Positions 46,080 through 57,815 of a stretch of DNA of 64,000 bases are shown here, in pieces. Within the stretch, counting starts at the first letter, position 1. Every line of letters starts with the position of its first letter. The stretch comes from Alsobacter metallidurans (lineage in GTDB: Bacteria > Pseudomonadota > Alphaproteobacteria > Rhizobiales > Beijerinckiaceae): assembly GCF_014636935.1 (NCBI RefSeq), contig NZ_BMES01000001.1, forward strand, positions 1,617,782 through 1,681,781. Reading direction: 5' to 3'. The translations under genes and the position numbers were made by a program. The notes under the pieces were generated by a model. That model searched no databases, had not been told where the DNA came from, and worked only from the letters and a program-made list of their open reading frames with translations.

Positions 46080-46778
46080 TCAGATCTTCGCGAAGCTGCG
46101 GGCCGGATCGGACATGCGCGCATCCGCCAGCACGGTTTCGCCCGCCACCGCCTTCTGGCCTTCACCGACCAGCGGACGCACGCCGTCCGGCAGATACACG
46201 TCGACCCGCGAACCGAAGCGGATGAGGCCGAAGCGCTCGCCCACCGCCAGCGTCTCGCCTTCCTTGACGAACGGCACGATGCGCCGCGCGATCAGGCCGG
46301 CGATTTGCACGACCCCGTAGCGGCCGCCCATGCTGTCGATCACCATGCCGCTGCGCTCGTTGTCGTCGCTCGCCTTGTGCAGTTCGGCGTTCAGGAACAG
46401 ACCGGGACGGTAGACCATCCTGGAGATCCGCCCCGACACCGGCGCGCGGTTCACGTGGCAGTCGAACACGTTCATGAAGATGGACACGCGCGTCAGCGGC
46501 GTGTCGGACAGTCCGAGTTCGGCTGGCGGCACGCAGGCGACGATCTGCGAGACGTGCCCGTCGGCGGGCGAGATCACCAGCCCTTCGCGGACCGGCGTGG
46601 TGCGGACCGGATCACGGAAGAAGTAGGTGCACCACGCGGTGAGGATCCAGCCGATCCAGCCCAGCGGTCCCCAGATCCAGCCCAGGATCAGGGCCAGCAC
46701 GGCGAAGCCGGCGATAAACGGCCAGCCCTCCCGATGGATCGGCGTGGCCTGGGCGCGGATGGAGTTCACGATCGACAT
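46080..46778 (-). CDS. psd: Phosphatidylserine decarboxylase proenzyme
   Basis: Converts phosphatidylserine to phosphatidylethanolamine after self-cleavage that creates a pyruvoyl group. 232 residues, the short PSD type; self-processing at Gly189-Ser190 within RFGSRVD. Other marks: [33 protein letters not shown] and two N-terminal membrane helices. Upstream of pssA in the same orientation, so both likely share a promoter in the 46779-46989 gap, shared divergently with the dioxygenase gene. Confidence 0.96.
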   Translation of the reverse strand: MSIVNSIRAQATPIHREGWPFIAGFAVLALILGWIWGPLGWIGWILTAWCTYFFRDPVRTTPVREGLVISPADGHVSQIVACVPPAELGLSDTPLTRVSIFMNVFDCHVNRAPVSGRISRMVYRPGLFLNAELHKASDDNERSGMVIDSMGGRYGVVQIAGLIARRIVPFVKEGETLAVGERFGLIRFGSRVDVYLPDGVRPLVGEGQKAVAGETVLADARMSDPARSFAKI

Positions 46779-46989
46779 GCGAAACGGCTTCCCTGTGATG
46801 CGCCGGCAGTTGTCACGCGCGGGCGCGCGCGGTCAAGTCGGAGCGGGGCCGCAGGGCGCGAGGAGCCCTCCCGCACGCCGGGCTTTGCAGCCGCGCAAGG
46901 CCGCGCCCCTGTCGTCTTGCGATTGAGCGCTTATCTTCAGCCTCAACGATGCGCGGAGCCTCCGCGCCCCCGCCCCGAGGACCCCCGCC

Positions 46990-47928
46990 ATGCAGCTCAC
47001 CGGCATCCACCATCTCACGGCCGTCACGGCCGACGCCAAGGGCAACCACGATTTCTATACCCGCGTGCTCGGCCTGCGGCTGGTGAAGAAGACCGTGAAC
47101 CAGGACGACACCAGCGCCTACCACCTGTTCTACGCCGACGCCGAGGCGTCGCCCGGGACGGACATCACCTTCTTCGACTGGCCGGTCGGGCCCGAGCGGC
47201 GCGGCGCTCACAGCGTGTCGCGAACGGCGTTCCGGGTCAGCGGCGAGGAGAGCCTGCGCTGGTGGCTGGCGCGCTTCGACGAGCACGGCGTCACGCACGG
47301 CTCGCTGGAGCAGCTGGATGGACGCCTCACTCTCGAATTCGAGGACCCCGAGGGCCAGCGGCTCGCCCTGGTGGACGATGGCGGCGCTGGCCCGGCGCAT
47401 CCGTGGGACCGCAGCCCGGTCCCGGCTACGCATCAGATCCGCGGGCTCGGCCCGATCACGCTCAGCGTGCCGGACGTTGAGCCCACCAAGCTGGTGTTGG
47501 AGCATGTGATGAACATGCGCCATGTCCGCCTCTACAAGCGCGGTTCGCACGCCGTGCACGTGTTCGAGATGGGCGAGGGCGGTCCCGCGGCCGAGCTGCA
47601 CGTCGCCGAGCAGCCGGACCTGCCGGAAGCGCGCCAGGGGGCGGGCGGCGTCCACCATGTGGCGTTCCGCACGCCCGACGCCGAGCAGTACCAGGCCTGG
47701 GCGGCTCGGCTGCGCGAGTTGCGCATCCCGTCCAGCGGCCCGGTGGACCGGTTCTACTTCCAGAGCCTCTATTTCAGGGAGCCGAACGGCGTGCTGTTCG
47801 AGATCGCCACCGATGGGCCCGGCTTCGACTCCGACGAGCCCAAGGCTACGCTGGGCGAGAAGCTCGCCCTGCCGCCTTTCCTGGAGCCGCGCCGCGCCCG
47901 GATCGAGGCCGGCCTGAAGCCGCTCTAG
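46990..47928 (+). CDS. Ring-cleaving dioxygenase (VOC superfamily)
   Basis: A 312-residue two-domain vicinal-oxygen-chelate enzyme of the MhqA/MhqO type, cleaving hydroquinones or catechols. Each half opens with a metal His: [12 protein letters not shown] and later [12 protein letters not shown] Glu ligand is expected near the end of each half ([14 protein letters not shown]). Domain length and the [20 protein letters not shown] segment match the family. Iron or manganese binding is inferred. Diverges from psd. Confidence 0.9.
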   Translation: MQLTGIHHLTAVTADAKGNHDFYTRVLGLRLVKKTVNQDDTSAYHLFYADAEASPGTDITFFDWPVGPERRGAHSVSRTAFRVSGEESLRWWLARFDEHGVTHGSLEQLDGRLTLEFEDPEGQRLALVDDGGAGPAHPWDRSPVPATHQIRGLGPITLSVPDVEPTKLVLEHVMNMRHVRLYKRGSHAVHVFEMGEGGPAAELHVAEQPDLPEARQGAGGVHHVAFRTPDAEQYQAWAARLRELRIPSSGPVDRFYFQSLYFREPNGVLFEIATDGPGFDSDEPKATLGEKLALPPFLEPRRARIEAGLKPL

Positions 47929-47937
47929 GAGCCCGCG

Positions 47938-48087
47938 ATGGACAAGATCTTCGCTGCCGTCGCGATGGTGGCCTGCCTGGCCCTAGTGGGCCGCGGCATG
48001 GGCATGCGCGCCATGCTGCTCTCCGCGGCGGCGGGGCTCATTCTCGTCGTCGCCGTGGTGGGGCTCGAAAGGGCAGGGGTCTTTTGA
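47938..48087 (+). CDS. Small membrane protein, 49 residues
   Basis: A 49-residue frame starting nine bases after the dioxygenase stop: MDKIFAAVAMVACLALVGRG, then GMRAMLLSAAAGLILVVAVVGLERAGVF. Two hydrophobic segments, the second a clear membrane helix. Context suggests co-transcription with the dioxygenase gene, and the hairpin at 48105-48132 follows. Unknown function. Confidence 0.55.
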   Translation: MDKIFAAVAMVACLALVGRGMGMRAMLLSAAAGLILVVAVVGLERAGVF

Positions 48088-48104
48088 CCGTGCCGCCTCA
48101 CCCT

Positions 48105-48132
48105 GTGCCTCTCCCCTGATGGGGAGAGGCAC
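48105..48132. terminator. Hairpin between small membrane protein and glgX
   Basis: A perfect 12-bp stem (GTGCCTCTCCCC / GGGGAGAGGCAC) with a TGAT loop, 17 bp past the small ORF and 17 bp from the convergent glgX end. No clear T-run, but the position fits a bidirectional terminator. Confidence 0.7.
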
Positions 48133-48149
48133 GCGTAGACATGTCCGAC

Positions 48150-50339
<2,190 letters not shown>

Positions 50340-50546
50340 CGTGGCCTCGGTCGGGGGGAGGGAAAATCGTGTCGCTCAACGCGCCAGAAGGCGAGAAGCT
50401 CCACGCTTCGGCCACGTTTCGGCGCCTGCTCGCGCAGGCCGGTGGCCCGCCGGTCACGGCCGTGGTAGCGCTGGTGCTGCGTCGCAACCTGACGGGCGGA
50501 TTCGCCTCCGCGCCGATGGCCAGAAAACAGAGACTGCTGCGCCACA

Positions 50547-51254
50547 ATGAACGATGCATCGCCGAGACTGCCGCCGGGTGTTCGGATCTACGCCGTGGGC
50601 GACATCCATGGCAGGGCCGACCTTCTGGACCTGATGCTGGCCTTCATTGACGACGATCGCCGGCGCCGGCCCGTCGGGCAGGCGATTGAGATCTTCCTTG
50701 GCGACTATGTGGACCGTGGCTCCGACAGCCGAGGCGTCATCGATCGCCTGATCCAGCGCGTCGTCCGTGTTGGAGCCGTCTGCCTCAAGGGCAACCACGA
50801 ACAGATGATGGAGCGGGCGCTCGTAGACGCGGAGGCCTTCGCGTTCTGGCTGGGGGTCGGCGGACTCGAAACCACGCGGTCCTATGGCGCGCCTGCCGGC
50901 CGGGGCCGCGACCGCGGGCAGCGGCAGTTCGCCCACGCGGTCCCGAGCGAGCATCTCGACTTTCTGGCCTCGTTGCGGCCGTCCATGACCGTCGGCGGCT
51001 ATTTCTTCGCCCATGCGGGCGTGGCGCCCGGGACACCGTTGGCGTCACAGACCAGTCGCGACCTTCTCTGGATCCGCGACGCGTTTCTTTATTCGGACGA
51101 GGACTTCGGAAAAGTCGTCGTTCACGGCCATTCGCCCGCGCCGACGCCGGAGCGCCGTCGCAACCGGATCAATGTCGACACTGGCGCGTATTTCTCGCAC
51201 CGGCTGTCCTGCGCGGTTCTGGAGGGCGACGGCGTCGTGTTTCGCAGCACCTGA
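50547..51254 (+). CDS. PrpA-like metallophosphoesterase (Ser/Thr phosphatase family)
   Basis: A 235-residue phosphoprotein phosphatase of the PPP type. Metal-site motifs in order: GDIHGRADLL, GDYVDRGSDS, GNHEQMMER and GHSPAPTPE, with the final INVDTGAYFS strand. Two metal ions and a phosphate are expected to bind here. Substrate unknown; relatives include PrpA/PrpB and bis(5'-nucleosyl)-tetraphosphatase-like enzymes. Diverges from glgX with about 200 bp between. Confidence 0.9.
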   Translation: MNDASPRLPPGVRIYAVGDIHGRADLLDLMLAFIDDDRRRRPVGQAIEIFLGDYVDRGSDSRGVIDRLIQRVVRVGAVCLKGNHEQMMERALVDAEAFAFWLGVGGLETTRSYGAPAGRGRDRGQRQFAHAVPSEHLDFLASLRPSMTVGGYFFAHAGVAPGTPLASQTSRDLLWIRDAFLYSDEDFGKVVVHGHSPAPTPERRRNRINVDTGAYFSHRLSCAVLEGDGVVFRST

Positions 51255-51271
51255 CCGGCGCTGCGAACGGC

Positions 51272-51550
51272 TCAGTACCGCGCCGAAATCACCGCCGGAT
51301 AGTAATGGGGGCGGCCGACCGGCAAAGGATGGTTGTAGAGCACGCCCGCGTGGTTGATCACCGGAATCGCGACGTAACGCGCGCGAATGCGGTAGTCCGG
51401 ATAGACCGGCGGCGCGGGCTCGTAGAGCACGAGCGCCTCATCGGGACCGGTGACCGGCACGCGTCCATAGAAGGGGTCGCCCGCCTGCGCCGCCCCGCCC
51501 AGGGCGACGATCGCGGTCGCACAAATACCCACTCCGACACCAAACCTCAT
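51272..51550 (-). CDS. Small secreted Tyr/Pro-rich protein
   Basis: A 92-residue protein with signal peptide (MRFGVGVGICATAIVALGGAAQA) and a mature part rich in Tyr, Pro and Val (VYPDYRIRARYVAIPVINHAG). The start at 51550 fits the signal peptide; ten more residues are possible upstream. Convergent with the phosphatase gene. No recognised family; short proteins like this are frequent in Rhizobiales. Confidence 0.65.
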   Translation of the reverse strand: MRFGVGVGICATAIVALGGAAQAGDPFYGRVPVTGPDEALVLYEPAPPVYPDYRIRARYVAIPVINHAGVLYNHPLPVGRPHYYPAVISARY

Positions 51551-51696
51551 CGCGATTTTCCCTCGCCAGCTCGACCGCACCTGCGTCGATCATGCGTGCG
51601 AGAACGTGAGGGCGGAATGAAAGTCGCAGCCAACCGACCGGCAAGCTGCCGAATTGGTGAACGGAAACTAACAAAGGCGTGTGGGGGCGGCTGGCC

Positions 51697-52443
51697 TCAG
51701 GCGGCGTTGCGCGTCGCGTGATCAAGCTGCGCAAAGGAGCGCAGCGAAGCGATGTCGCGCACCAGCACCTCCTTGCGTCGAACCTCGACGCCATAGTCCT
51801 TCAACTGAATGAAGCCCTTGGCGAGATGCTCCGGCGTTGTGCCGATATAGCTGGCGAGAAGTTGCTTGGAGATCGGCAGCTTCACCCAGGATCCGAGTCG
51901 CTCGGGTTGCGTGGTTTCGGCGAGCCATCGCGCCAGCCGTTCGGCCGCGCTACGCAGCTTCTGGTCGGCGAGCGCCGCCTGCGCCCGGCCCACCTGCCGC
52001 ACGATCATGCTGGTGACCTCCCGCGCGAAGGATGGCTCCCGGTCGTAGAGCGCCCGAAGCGTGTCCACCGGGATCACCAGCAGCCGCGTCCTCGCACAGG
52101 TGCGGACCGCGTGGGGGGAAGTCTCGTCGCCCAATGCCGACCACAGCCCGAGCAGCGAGCCTGGGCCGTGCAACTCGACCGTGCTCTCGCGTTGGCCAGT
52201 CGTCACCACGGTTTCGACCCGCCCTTCCAGCACGCCATAGACGAAGCGGGGAGTCGAGCCCTGTTCGCTCACCACGACCCCGGGGGGAAACACCTGGGGA
52301 AACGCTCCCCCAAAGGCTGCTACGGCCGCGGAGCCGGACATGGGAAACAACGAGTCGATCATTTCGGCCACAGACGATTCGGACAGGGCGCTCAATGCTT
52401 TGGTCCCCAAGGGTGGATCGAGTCCGGACAACATACCAAACAA
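51697..52443 (-). CDS. Crp/Fnr-family regulator (second)
   Basis: A 248-residue regulator: cNMP-binding-like domain (VFPPGVVVSEQGSTPRFVYGVLEGRVE...GPGSLLGLWSALGD) and a winged helix-turn-helix (LPISKQLLASYIGTTPEHLAKGFIQLKDYGVEVRR). No Cys cluster of FNR type. Translation start at 52443 or at the nearby MLSGLD (52434). It diverges from the porin region and might control it, but no binding site is shown. Distinct from the island regulator at 9983-10765. Confidence 0.88.
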   Translation of the reverse strand: MFGMLSGLDPPLGTKALSALSESSVAEMIDSLFPMSGSAAVAAFGGAFPQVFPPGVVVSEQGSTPRFVYGVLEGRVETVVTTGQRESTVELHGPGSLLGLWSALGDETSPHAVRTCARTRLLVIPVDTLRALYDREPSFAREVTSMIVRQVGRAQAALADQKLRSAAERLARWLAETTQPERLGSWVKLPISKQLLASYIGTTPEHLAKGFIQLKDYGVEVRRKEVLVRDIASLRSFAQLDHATRNAA

Positions 52444-52929
52444 ATATCAATATAAAAATATAACTTTAACAAGTGGTGCCGTGTGGGCGCCCTCGGTCTG
52501 ACTCTGGCCTCTCCACTGACCAGACGACATAGGCCGAGCGGCATTGTAGCCAAAAGGGGGCGATAATGGGCTCCCGCAAGTCGTTTTGGCCCTGATTACC
52601 AGTAACGCGAGGCGTCGGCGAAGCCCTGAGTGGCCCATCCCGGCCCTGCTGCGTTCGATGCAGAAATGCAACAACGACTTCCAATCGCAGGGAGAAACCC
52701 GCGTTAGATTGGGTTTGGAGTTGTTGCAACCATAGGTCGTGCTACTTTCCGACTCGCTCGACCGAGAGGGGGGCTTCCTCTCTGAGCACGAACCTGGAGC
52801 GGCGCTCGGCAAGTCTAGATCTTGCCAAATGCTGGCCAAAAAAATCGAGACCTCCGCTCTGCGTGTGGTTTCGCCGATAGACCTTCGATCACGGCGTACC
52901 CGTACAGGGTGGAAGCCAAGGAGCTGAAA
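52444..52929. other. Long regulatory gap upstream of porin
   Basis: About 490 bases between the divergent Crp/Fnr regulator and porin genes. An AT-rich patch (about 52440-52473) adjoins the regulator start and could carry its promoter. No gene or riboswitch is evident. The length and the strongly biased porin codon use suggest a strong, regulated porin promoter and a long 5' leader. Confidence 0.45.
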
Positions 52930-54378
52930 ATGAACATCAAGACGAGGCTGCTGATGGCCACGGCGGCGGGCATCGCCACCGTGTCCGGCGCTCAGGCTGC
53001 CGATCTGCCGTCCAAGAAGGCCGCGCCGGTCGAGTACGTTCGCGTTTGCTCGACCTTCGGAGCTGGCTTCTTCTACATCCCGGGCACCGACACCTGCATT
53101 CGCATCGGTGGCCGCGCTCGCTTCGAGTACCAGTACGGCGAGCCCTTCGCCCGCAACGACGCCACGACCGGCTCGCGCACGACCGGCCGTATCTACGTCG
53201 ACGCCCGCACGGCCACCGAATACGGCCTGCTCCGCGCCTACGTTCGCTACGACATCTCGCGTCGTATCGGCCAGATCTACTCTGGTTCGGCCATCCGCGT
53301 CGGCACCGCCTTCACGGGCACGGGCGTTGATTACGCCGGCCAGGCTCAGACCCAGGTTGACCTCAACCGCGCCTTCGTTCAGTTCGGCGGCCTGACCGCT
53401 GGTCGTACGCAGTCGTTCTTCGACTTCTACGGCGGCGACCTCGAATACGTCGGCACGACCGCTGGTTCGTCGCTGACCACCAACCTCCTCGCCTACACGG
53501 CTTCGTTCGGCGGCGGCTTCTCGGCCACCCTGTCGCTCGAAGACGCGCAGGAGCGTCGCTCGGGCCTGAACACCGGCAACGCGCTGCTCCCGGGCGGCAC
53601 GCTGGTCGGCACCTACGCGTATACCGGCGACTCGATCCCGGATGTTGTCGCGAACCTCCGCGTCGACCAGGCTTGGGGCTCGGTGCAGCTCTCGGGCGCG
53701 CTTCACCAGATCCGCGTCGGTAACTACGCCGCTTTCGGTGGCCTTACCCCTTCGGCCAATGCTCCTGACTCGGAGTACGGCTGGGCTGTGAACCTCGGCA
53801 CCAAGATCAACCTGCCGATGCTCGCCCCCGGCGACACCCTGTACCTGCAGGGCACGTACACCAAGGGCGCTCCGTCCTACATCCTGTCGAACCCCTTCGG
53901 TCTCGGCAAGACGGCGTGGAACTTCGGCGGCACGGGCGCGATCATCCCTGACGCTTACCTCGTGGGCACCGGCGCGATTAACGGCATCGCCACCTACGAC
54001 ATCGAGAAGCCGGCTGTCTGGGGCCTCACGGCCGCCATGCTGCACTACTGGACCCCGACCATCCGTCAGGCGTTCATGGCTTCGTACATCAAGAGCGATG
54101 CTCCGGGCTCGACCTACGCCGCCTTCGGCACCGCCGCTGGCGTCGGCGCCGGGACCGCGTTCTCGAACCGCGCTCGCGACCTGACCTACTGGACCCTGGG
54201 CACCAACGTGACCTGGTCGCCGATCAAGGATCTCGACATCGGCGCCGAGGTCAACTACATCCACGCCAACGTCAGCAACGGCCTGAGCCAGACCTTCGTT
54301 GGTTCTGACCCGATCGCTCGTTCGGTCAAGAACGACTCGGTGTGGAACACCCGCCTGAAGATCCAGCGCGACTTCTGA
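52930..54378 (+). CDS. Porin (Porin_2 family)
   Basis: A 482-residue outer-membrane trimeric porin. The signal peptide MNIKTRLLMATAAGIATVSGAQA is followed by the Rhizobiales hallmark DLPSKKAAPVEYVRVCSTFGAGFFYIPGTDTCIRIGGRARFEY, with a conserved Cys pair and GGR strand. The rest alternates amphipathic strands and ends RDF-like (LKIQRDF), a BAM-type C-terminus. Codon choice is visibly more uniform than its neighbours, as in highly expressed genes. The ATG at 52930 starts the signal peptide. Strong terminator downstream. Confidence 0.96.
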   Translation: MNIKTRLLMATAAGIATVSGAQAADLPSKKAAPVEYVRVCSTFGAGFFYIPGTDTCIRIGGRARFEYQYGEPFARNDATTGSRTTGRIYVDARTATEYGLLRAYVRYDISRRIGQIYSGSAIRVGTAFTGTGVDYAGQAQTQVDLNRAFVQFGGLTAGRTQSFFDFYGGDLEYVGTTAGSSLTTNLLAYTASFGGGFSATLSLEDAQERRSGLNTGNALLPGGTLVGTYAYTGDSIPDVVANLRVDQAWGSVQLSGALHQIRVGNYAAFGGLTPSANAPDSEYGWAVNLGTKINLPMLAPGDTLYLQGTYTKGAPSYILSNPFGLGKTAWNFGGTGAIIPDAYLVGTGAINGIATYDIEKPAVWGLTAAMLHYWTPTIRQAFMASYIKSDAPGSTYAAFGTAAGVGAGTAFSNRARDLTYWTLGTNVTWSPIKDLDIGAEVNYIHANVSNGLSQTFVGSDPIARSVKNDSVWNTRLKIQRDF

Positions 54379-54401
54379 TCCGTCCTCCAGGACTGGTCTG
54401 G

Positions 54402-54429
54402 GACCCCGGCGTTCGCGCCGGGGTCTTTT
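54402..54429 (+). terminator. Intrinsic terminator of porin gene
   Basis: Nine-bp stem GACCCCGGC / GCCGGGGTC around GTTCGC (G-C closing a TTCG loop), followed by TTTT. Lies 24 bp after the porin stop codon. Confidence 0.93.
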
Positions 54430-54550
54430 CGTTTGAGCCGTACGACGAGCGCGCCCCGTCGAGAATGGCGGAGATCCACCGCGCGTGCATGAGACACGCC
54501 GGCTGCGGCAGTGTCGTTCTGGCGGAGCTGATTTTGACCCGCGGGTCCGG

Positions 54551-55663
54551 TCAGGCTGCGGCAGGTTCGCGCTGCGCCAGGACGGCGACCTCGCGCAGGA
54601 AGCGCTCAACCGATCGCTCGCCCGAGCCGATGCGAATGCGGGTCGTGATCGCGTCGTAGGAGCCCTCGGAGAAAAGGCGCTGCGTCGCGTCCGCAAGCGC
54701 CTCCCCGTCGACCCGCGCGGCCACAATGCCTGTGGCCCCGTCCTGCACCTGCTCGGTGAGGCCACCGACGGGCGTCGTGACAATCGGCAACCCGGCCCCG
54801 AACGCCACCGCGGCTACGCCGGATTGGCTTGCTTCGGTGTGCGACAGCATCACGGCGTCGAAGCGCGGCAAGATGGCGGCGATCTCGTCGTCGCCGAGCC
54901 AACGGTTTACCAGTTCGCCGCCAAGCCGCTCGATGCGCGTCGCCTCCGCGCCTACAGAACCCTCGCCGAACACGCCGAATTCCACTGCTTCCCCGCGACG
55001 CCTCAGCGCCTCGACGGCGTCAAGAAACAACGGCAGGCCCTTGTAGGGCAGGATGCGCCCGAGAAAGAGCAGCCGCACTGGTGCGCCTGGGCGCCGCGCC
55101 CGGACAGCGGGTTCGCTCACGAGCGTCAGGTCGGGATGAAACAGCGTCGTGATCTTGGCCGCCGGCGCCCGGCCTGCGTCGATCAGGCGTTTCGCAACGG
55201 CCTGGCTCAGCGTGACCACATGATCGGCCAGCGGCACGCAGAGGTTCATGATGACGTTCGCCGCGCTGGTCGGATCGCCGGGATGCGCCTGCGCGTCGTG
55301 CACCACCGTGATGTAGCGCGCGCCCGCACGGCGCACCGCCGGCATCGCGAGCGGCGACCAGACATGGGGCATCAGCTCGAAGACGGCGTCGATCCTCTCG
55401 CGTTGAACCAGGGCTGCAAGTTGCTGGCGGATCGCGAACGCCCGCCACAGAGCCGCGGCCCCGGCGCCGCGCCCGAACGTCTCGGCGGGCTGGAGCCGCG
55501 GCCCAAGCTGTTTGAACCGGTCGAAGATCTCGTTCTGGCGAGACACGCTCACATAGGCGTCGATGCCGGGGGACCTTTGCGCCGCCCGCCCGAGCTCGAG
55601 GGCAAGGTTGGAGATCGGCCCGCGCCGACCCCAGTAGGTGAACAGGACGCGCGGCGCGCTCAC
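54551..55663 (-). CDS. Glycosyltransferase family 4 protein
   Basis: A 370-residue GT-B fold glycosyltransferase: N-terminal acceptor domain (FTYWGRRGPISNLALELGRA), then the donor-binding half with FLGRILPYKGLPLFLDAVEAL, FGEG, and the family E-x7-E region (HTEASQSGVAAVAFGAGLPIVTT). Donor and acceptor sugars are unknown. Its start overlaps the previous gene's stop by 4 bp, ending the minus-strand glycan operon. Likely adds a sugar to a surface polysaccharide or protein glycan. Confidence 0.9.
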   Translation of the reverse strand: MSAPRVLFTYWGRRGPISNLALELGRAAQRSPGIDAYVSVSRQNEIFDRFKQLGPRLQPAETFGRGAGAAALWRAFAIRQQLAALVQRERIDAVFELMPHVWSPLAMPAVRRAGARYITVVHDAQAHPGDPTSAANVIMNLCVPLADHVVTLSQAVAKRLIDAGRAPAAKITTLFHPDLTLVSEPAVRARRPGAPVRLLFLGRILPYKGLPLFLDAVEALRRRGEAVEFGVFGEGSVGAEATRIERLGGELVNRWLGDDEIAAILPRFDAVMLSHTEASQSGVAAVAFGAGLPIVTTPVGGLTEQVQDGATGIVAARVDGEALADATQRLFSEGSYDAITTRIRIGSGERSVERFLREVAVLAQREPAAA

Positions 55664-57072
55664 GCAGCGGCTCCGCCGAAATCGCGCAGGGCGCGCACGA
55701 TCTCGGCGACGGTGCGCTCGGCCGAGCGGCCGTCCAGCGGCTCGAGATGCTCGGCGCGCAGCAGCGCGCGCTCGGCGGCGTCGCGGGCGGGATCCGCCAG
55801 ATAGGCAGCAATCGCTGCGCCAAGTTCGTCGATGCTCGTCACCTTGCGGACGCCGCCGGTGGCCATCACGGCCGCGTAATGCTCCATGTCGTAGCGCCGG
55901 GAAGGCCGGTCGTGGAAGGGCAGGCTCACGTCCTCGAACGCCACCGCGATGGCGGGGGTGTCGAGCGCGACCGCGTCCAGCGAGATGGTGCCGGCGGAGG
56001 ACACCACGCAGGCGGCGTGCCGCACGAGGTTGGCGAGGCCGGCGAGGTCGCCCATGCCGGGCTTCTCCACCACGACGTCGGGTCGCTTCTCCAGATCGCC
56101 GAACCGCTCAGCCGCCTGGGTCTCGTTGGGGTGGCAGCGAATCCACAGCGTCACGTCCGGCCCAAACATCCCGCGCGCATTGGCGTCGGCGATCCAGCGG
56201 CACATGGCGGGCTCGTGCGGGCCGAGCCTCTCCGTGTAGGCGCCAACCAGGATATAACGCCGCCCGGGGGGCAGGCCGACCTGCCGCAGAAACGCGTCGC
56301 GCTCGAGCAGTGCGTCAGGCCGTGCGTAGACGTCCATCTGCGGCCAGCCGACGACGACGCAGTCGTCGGCCGAAAAGCCATGATGCTCAGTGAGGTCGCG
56401 CACGACGTTGCGGCTTTGCGCGAGCATGCGGCGGATGCCTGGGACCAGCGGCCCCTTGGTGGTGGGCTGGTCCCAACTGCCGTTCACGCCCAGGATGGGC
56501 ACGCCGCGGCGCATGGCTTCCAGCACGTAAGGGGCGACGAAATGGTTCTGGCAATGCGCCAGCACCACCATGTTGGGCGTCTCTCGGTCGAAAAGCTCCA
56601 CCGCGCGCGGGTGCCGCTGCCAGCCTGCCCAGTAGAGCCGGCCGAGCCCTTCCAGCAGACCGCGTGAGCGCGGGAACGGCTTGTCGAGGAACCGCAGCAC
56701 CGGCAGCCCCTCGCGCAAGGCGGGCTTGCGCATCGCCCAGGACTGCGCGAGCCGGTCCTGGTGGCCCTTGAAGCCGCGCACCGCATTGAACCGGTGCGTG
56801 AGCACGAGATGCAGGCCGTAGCCGGCCGTCAGCAGCGCTTCGGCGGCGCGCTCGCGCCAATTTCGCGGCGCGCGCAGGAAGCGCACCATTGGCTCATGCG
56901 TGATCTGCTGCCCGAGGGCGGCGAGCCGCGCCGCGTCCCCGTCGTTGCGGGTCGCCAGGATGGTGCGCAGGCCCGGCTCCTCGGCCAGCCGACGCGCCAC
57001 GTCGGTCGCCACCATGTTGCGCGTGATCATGTCGAAGGGCGAAAGAACCAGAATGGTCGCCGGCGGGCTCAT
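55660..57072 (-). CDS. Glycosyltransferase-like protein (GT-B fold, unassigned)
   Basis: A 470-residue protein with an N-terminal start like GT-B enzymes (ATILVLSPFDMITRNMVATDVARRL), a C-terminal domain with RRYILVGAYTER, WIRCHPNE and VVSSAGTISLDAVALDTPAIAVAF, resembling nucleotide-sugar or capsule-type transferases (also CDP-glycerol transferase-like). No close family name is clear to me. It overlaps neuA-like gene stop and next start by ATGA-type junctions, so it belongs to the operon. May transfer the nonulosonic acid, but this is inference. Confidence 0.75.
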   Translation of the reverse strand: MSPPATILVLSPFDMITRNMVATDVARRLAEEPGLRTILATRNDGDAARLAALGQQITHEPMVRFLRAPRNWRERAAEALLTAGYGLHLVLTHRFNAVRGFKGHQDRLAQSWAMRKPALREGLPVLRFLDKPFPRSRGLLEGLGRLYWAGWQRHPRAVELFDRETPNMVVLAHCQNHFVAPYVLEAMRRGVPILGVNGSWDQPTTKGPLVPGIRRMLAQSRNVVRDLTEHHGFSADDCVVVGWPQMDVYARPDALLERDAFLRQVGLPPGRRYILVGAYTERLGPHEPAMCRWIADANARGMFGPDVTLWIRCHPNETQAAERFGDLEKRPDVVVEKPGMGDLAGLANLVRHAACVVSSAGTISLDAVALDTPAIAVAFEDVSLPFHDRPSRRYDMEHYAAVMATGGVRKVTSIDELGAAIAAYLADPARDAAERALLRAEHLEPLDGRSAERTVAEIVRALRDFGGAAA

Positions 57073-57788
57073 GCGCGCTCCCCGGCCAGCGTCGCGGCCG
57101 CGAGCGGGAACACGGCCTCGGCCAGCATCAGGTCCTCGGCGGTGTCGATGTCGATCGACCGAAACGCATGCATGGGCAGCGCGCGGATGTGCGGGCCGTA
57201 AAGTTCGCCGCCCATCAGGGTCGCCGTCCGGGAAAGCAGGATGGCGGGCCCGTTGCGGGCGAACAGCCGCTCCTTGTCCTGCCGGCGGAACCTGCGCGCT
57301 TCGGGCGGCGCGCAGAACTCCAGGCGTCCGTCGCTGGTTTCCTGCATCAGCGAGGTCGGCGAGAACGGGTGGGGGACCGGCACGACCGACACGATCGTGT
57401 CGGCGCCGGTCTGCGTCATGAGCGCGATCGCCCGCGCGATGTCAGCGGCGGCCCGAAGCGGGGAGGTGGGCTGGAGGTAAGCGACGGCGTCGAAGACGTC
57501 GCCCTCAGCCGCCAACGTCTCGATCGCGTGAACGATCACCGGGAGCGCCGGCGTCGCGTCCTCGGCCAGCGCGGCGGGCCGCAGGAAGGGCGTCTCGGCC
57601 CCGGCGAGCCTCCCGGCTTCCGCGATGGCGGCGTCATCGGTGGAAAGCACCGTGCGGCTCACAGCCGGGCACGCCAGCGCAGCCTGGATCGTCCAGTCCA
57701 GCAGTGGACGGCCGGCCATCAGGGCCAGGTTCTTGCCCGGAAACCCCTTGGAGCCGCCGCGGGCTGGAATGAGCGCCAGAACGCGCAT
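57069..57788 (-). CDS. CMP-nonulosonate (acylneuraminate) cytidylyltransferase
   Basis: Activates a nine-carbon sugar acid with CTP to the CMP form. The 239-residue protein has the synthetase signature ARGGSKGFPGKNL (residues 9-21), TVLSTDDAAIAE, FLRPAALAED, and SIDIDTAEDLMLAE at the C-terminus (metal Asp). NeuA, PseF and LegF cannot be separated by eye. Only one such gene serves the two NeuB-like synthases in view. It overlaps the downstream GT-like gene by 4 bp. Confidence 0.9.
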   Translation of the reverse strand: MRVLALIPARGGSKGFPGKNLALMAGRPLLDWTIQAALACPAVSRTVLSTDDAAIAEAGRLAGAETPFLRPAALAEDATPALPVIVHAIETLAAEGDVFDAVAYLQPTSPLRAAADIARAIALMTQTGADTIVSVVPVPHPFSPTSLMQETSDGRLEFCAPPEARRFRRQDKERLFARNGPAILLSRTATLMGGELYGPHIRALPMHAFRSIDIDTAEDLMLAEAVFPLAAATLAGERA

Positions 57789-57815
57789 GGGGCTCCTCTT
57801 GGCCGGTATCGCGCC

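Noticed and set aside
52447-54783. Very long minus-strand open frame opposite the porin
   Set aside because: Caused by the restricted codon use of the porin on the plus strand; the product shows no recognisable domain and spans unrelated intergenic DNA.
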